A stretch of 8,143 bases of DNA from an uncultured Lysobacteraceae bacterium (lineage in GTDB: Bacteria > Pseudomonadota > Gammaproteobacteria > Xanthomonadales > Xanthomonadaceae). Numbering within the stretch: the first letter of the stretch is position 1; each line of letters begins with the position of its first letter. The DNA lies in assembly GCA_937897645.1 (NCBI GenBank), contig CALCNV010000142.1:1-8143 (forward strand), read 5' to 3'. Both the position numbers and the translations under genes were made by a program. Of this stretch, positions 7,958 through 8,143 are shown piece by piece. The notes beneath the pieces are model-generated. The model saw only the letters and a program-made list of their open reading frames with translations. It was not told the DNA's origin and did no database searches.

Positions 7958-8059
7958 GCCGTCATCCCGGCGAAAGCCGGGACCCAACTACTCGTTCTCG
8001 TCGAGTTGGGTCCCGGCTTGACCAGCCATTCGGCTGTTGAAAACCGCCGGGATGACGGC
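7958..8059. repeat. REP-like nested inverted repeat with three stems
   Basis: The outer arms GCCGTCATCCCGGCG (7958-7972) and CGCCGGGATGACGGC (8045-8059) are perfectly complementary over 15 bases. Inside are a 16-base perfect stem, AAGCCGGGACCCAACT (7974-7989) with AGTTGGGTCCCGGCTT (8004-8019), around a 14-base loop, and a 5-base stem CAGCC/GGCTG (8023-8036) with a 4-base loop. Together they can fold as a three-way junction. The core TCATCCCGGCGAAAGCCGGG is a dispersed intergenic repeat type familiar from Xanthomonadaceae and relatives; copy number here cannot be checked from one window. Confidence 0.85.
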
Positions 8060-8066
8060 CTTTTTT
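7958..8066 (+). terminator. Rho-independent terminator formed by the REP-like repeat, possibly bidirectional
   Basis: The 15-base GC-rich outer stem is followed one base later by six Ts (8061-8066), an intrinsic-terminator layout for the siderophore operon, although the loop is long and occupied by inner hairpins. On the minus strand the same stem is followed after three bases by five Ts (complement of 7950-7954), so it may also end the convergent gene at the right edge. Confidence 0.65.
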
Positions 8067-8084
8067 GTCGCCGTCAGATAAAGC

Positions 8085-8143
8085 CTAGCGATCCTTGTGC
8101 GCCATCGCTTCCGACAGGCGTGCACGCAGGTCTGGACGGGTCA
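8085..8143 (-). CDS. C-terminal end of an unidentified convergent gene
   Basis: On the minus strand from 8141 a frame reads TRPDLRARLSEAMAHKDR and then TAG (8087-8085). Its composition (Arg, Ala, Leu, Asp, Glu, with CTG/CGC codons) looks like a normal protein C-terminus in this genome. It ends just before the shared repeat/terminator, as expected for a convergent neighbour. Eighteen residues are too few to identify a family. Another minus-strand frame is also open across this short stretch, so the call is tentative. Confidence 0.4.
   Translation of the reverse strand, partial: TRPDLRARLSEAMAHKDR

Noticed and set aside
7680..8040. Frames running from the PepSY gene end into the repeat (113 and 60 codons)
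   Set aside because: Their C-terminal parts are translations of the REP-like repeat, a common artefact of dispersed inverted repeats, and they have no ribosome binding site.
7958..8059. CRISPR array or insertion-sequence end
   Set aside because: There is one nested palindrome, with no spaced direct repeats, no transposase and no target duplication visible.

Overview
The window is a GC-rich, densely packed proteobacterial chromosome segment. The gene set (short-Q-loop cytochrome bd behind a GbsR/MarR regulator, a LacI regulator, a FhuA-type receptor followed by small membrane proteins and a PepSY reductase) and a 3' inverted repeat containing GTCATCCCGGCGAAAGCCGG suggest a gammaproteobacterium of the Xanthomonadaceae/Lysobacteraceae. 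That placement is inference from gene order and repeat type, not from a marker gene.

Left part, minus strand (1-2253): an operon read right to left, gbsR-like regulator -> cydA -> cydB. Both junctions are 4-base ATGA overlaps, so translation is probably coupled. cydB runs off the left edge. The operon has a recognisable sigma70-type promoter (2283-2310, minus strand). An 18-base near-perfect palindrome lies between the promoter and the regulator start and is a good candidate autoregulatory operator.

Middle, plus strand (2381-3418): a LacI-family regulator is transcribed divergently from the bd operon across a 127-base gap. Two TATAAT hexamers on opposite strands interlock there. Next (3419-3547) comes an intergenic region with a promoter-like element, a 15-base GC-rich inverted repeat and a Fur-box-like sequence.

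Right part, plus strand (3548-7861): an iron-siderophore uptake operon. It encodes a TonB-dependent FhuA-type outer-membrane receptor, two small inner-membrane proteins (DUF3325-like and DUF3649-like) and a long PepSY-TM protein of the ferrisiderophore-reductase type (FpvG/FoxB/PiuB-like). The receptor would import the ferric siderophore, and the inner-membrane set would reduce or release the iron. Gaps are 24 bases, a 1-base overlap and 10 bases, so one Fur-controlled transcript is likely.

The right end (7862-8143) has 96 bases without visible signal, then a nested REP-like inverted repeat that ends in a T tract and should act as a terminator. After it comes what looks like the last 18 codons of a convergent minus-strand gene. 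I see no tRNA, rRNA, CRISPR array, insertion sequence or phage gene. Nothing here is clearly a new system. The most interesting points are the regulatory sites and the pairing of a LacI regulator with a Fur-type siderophore operon.
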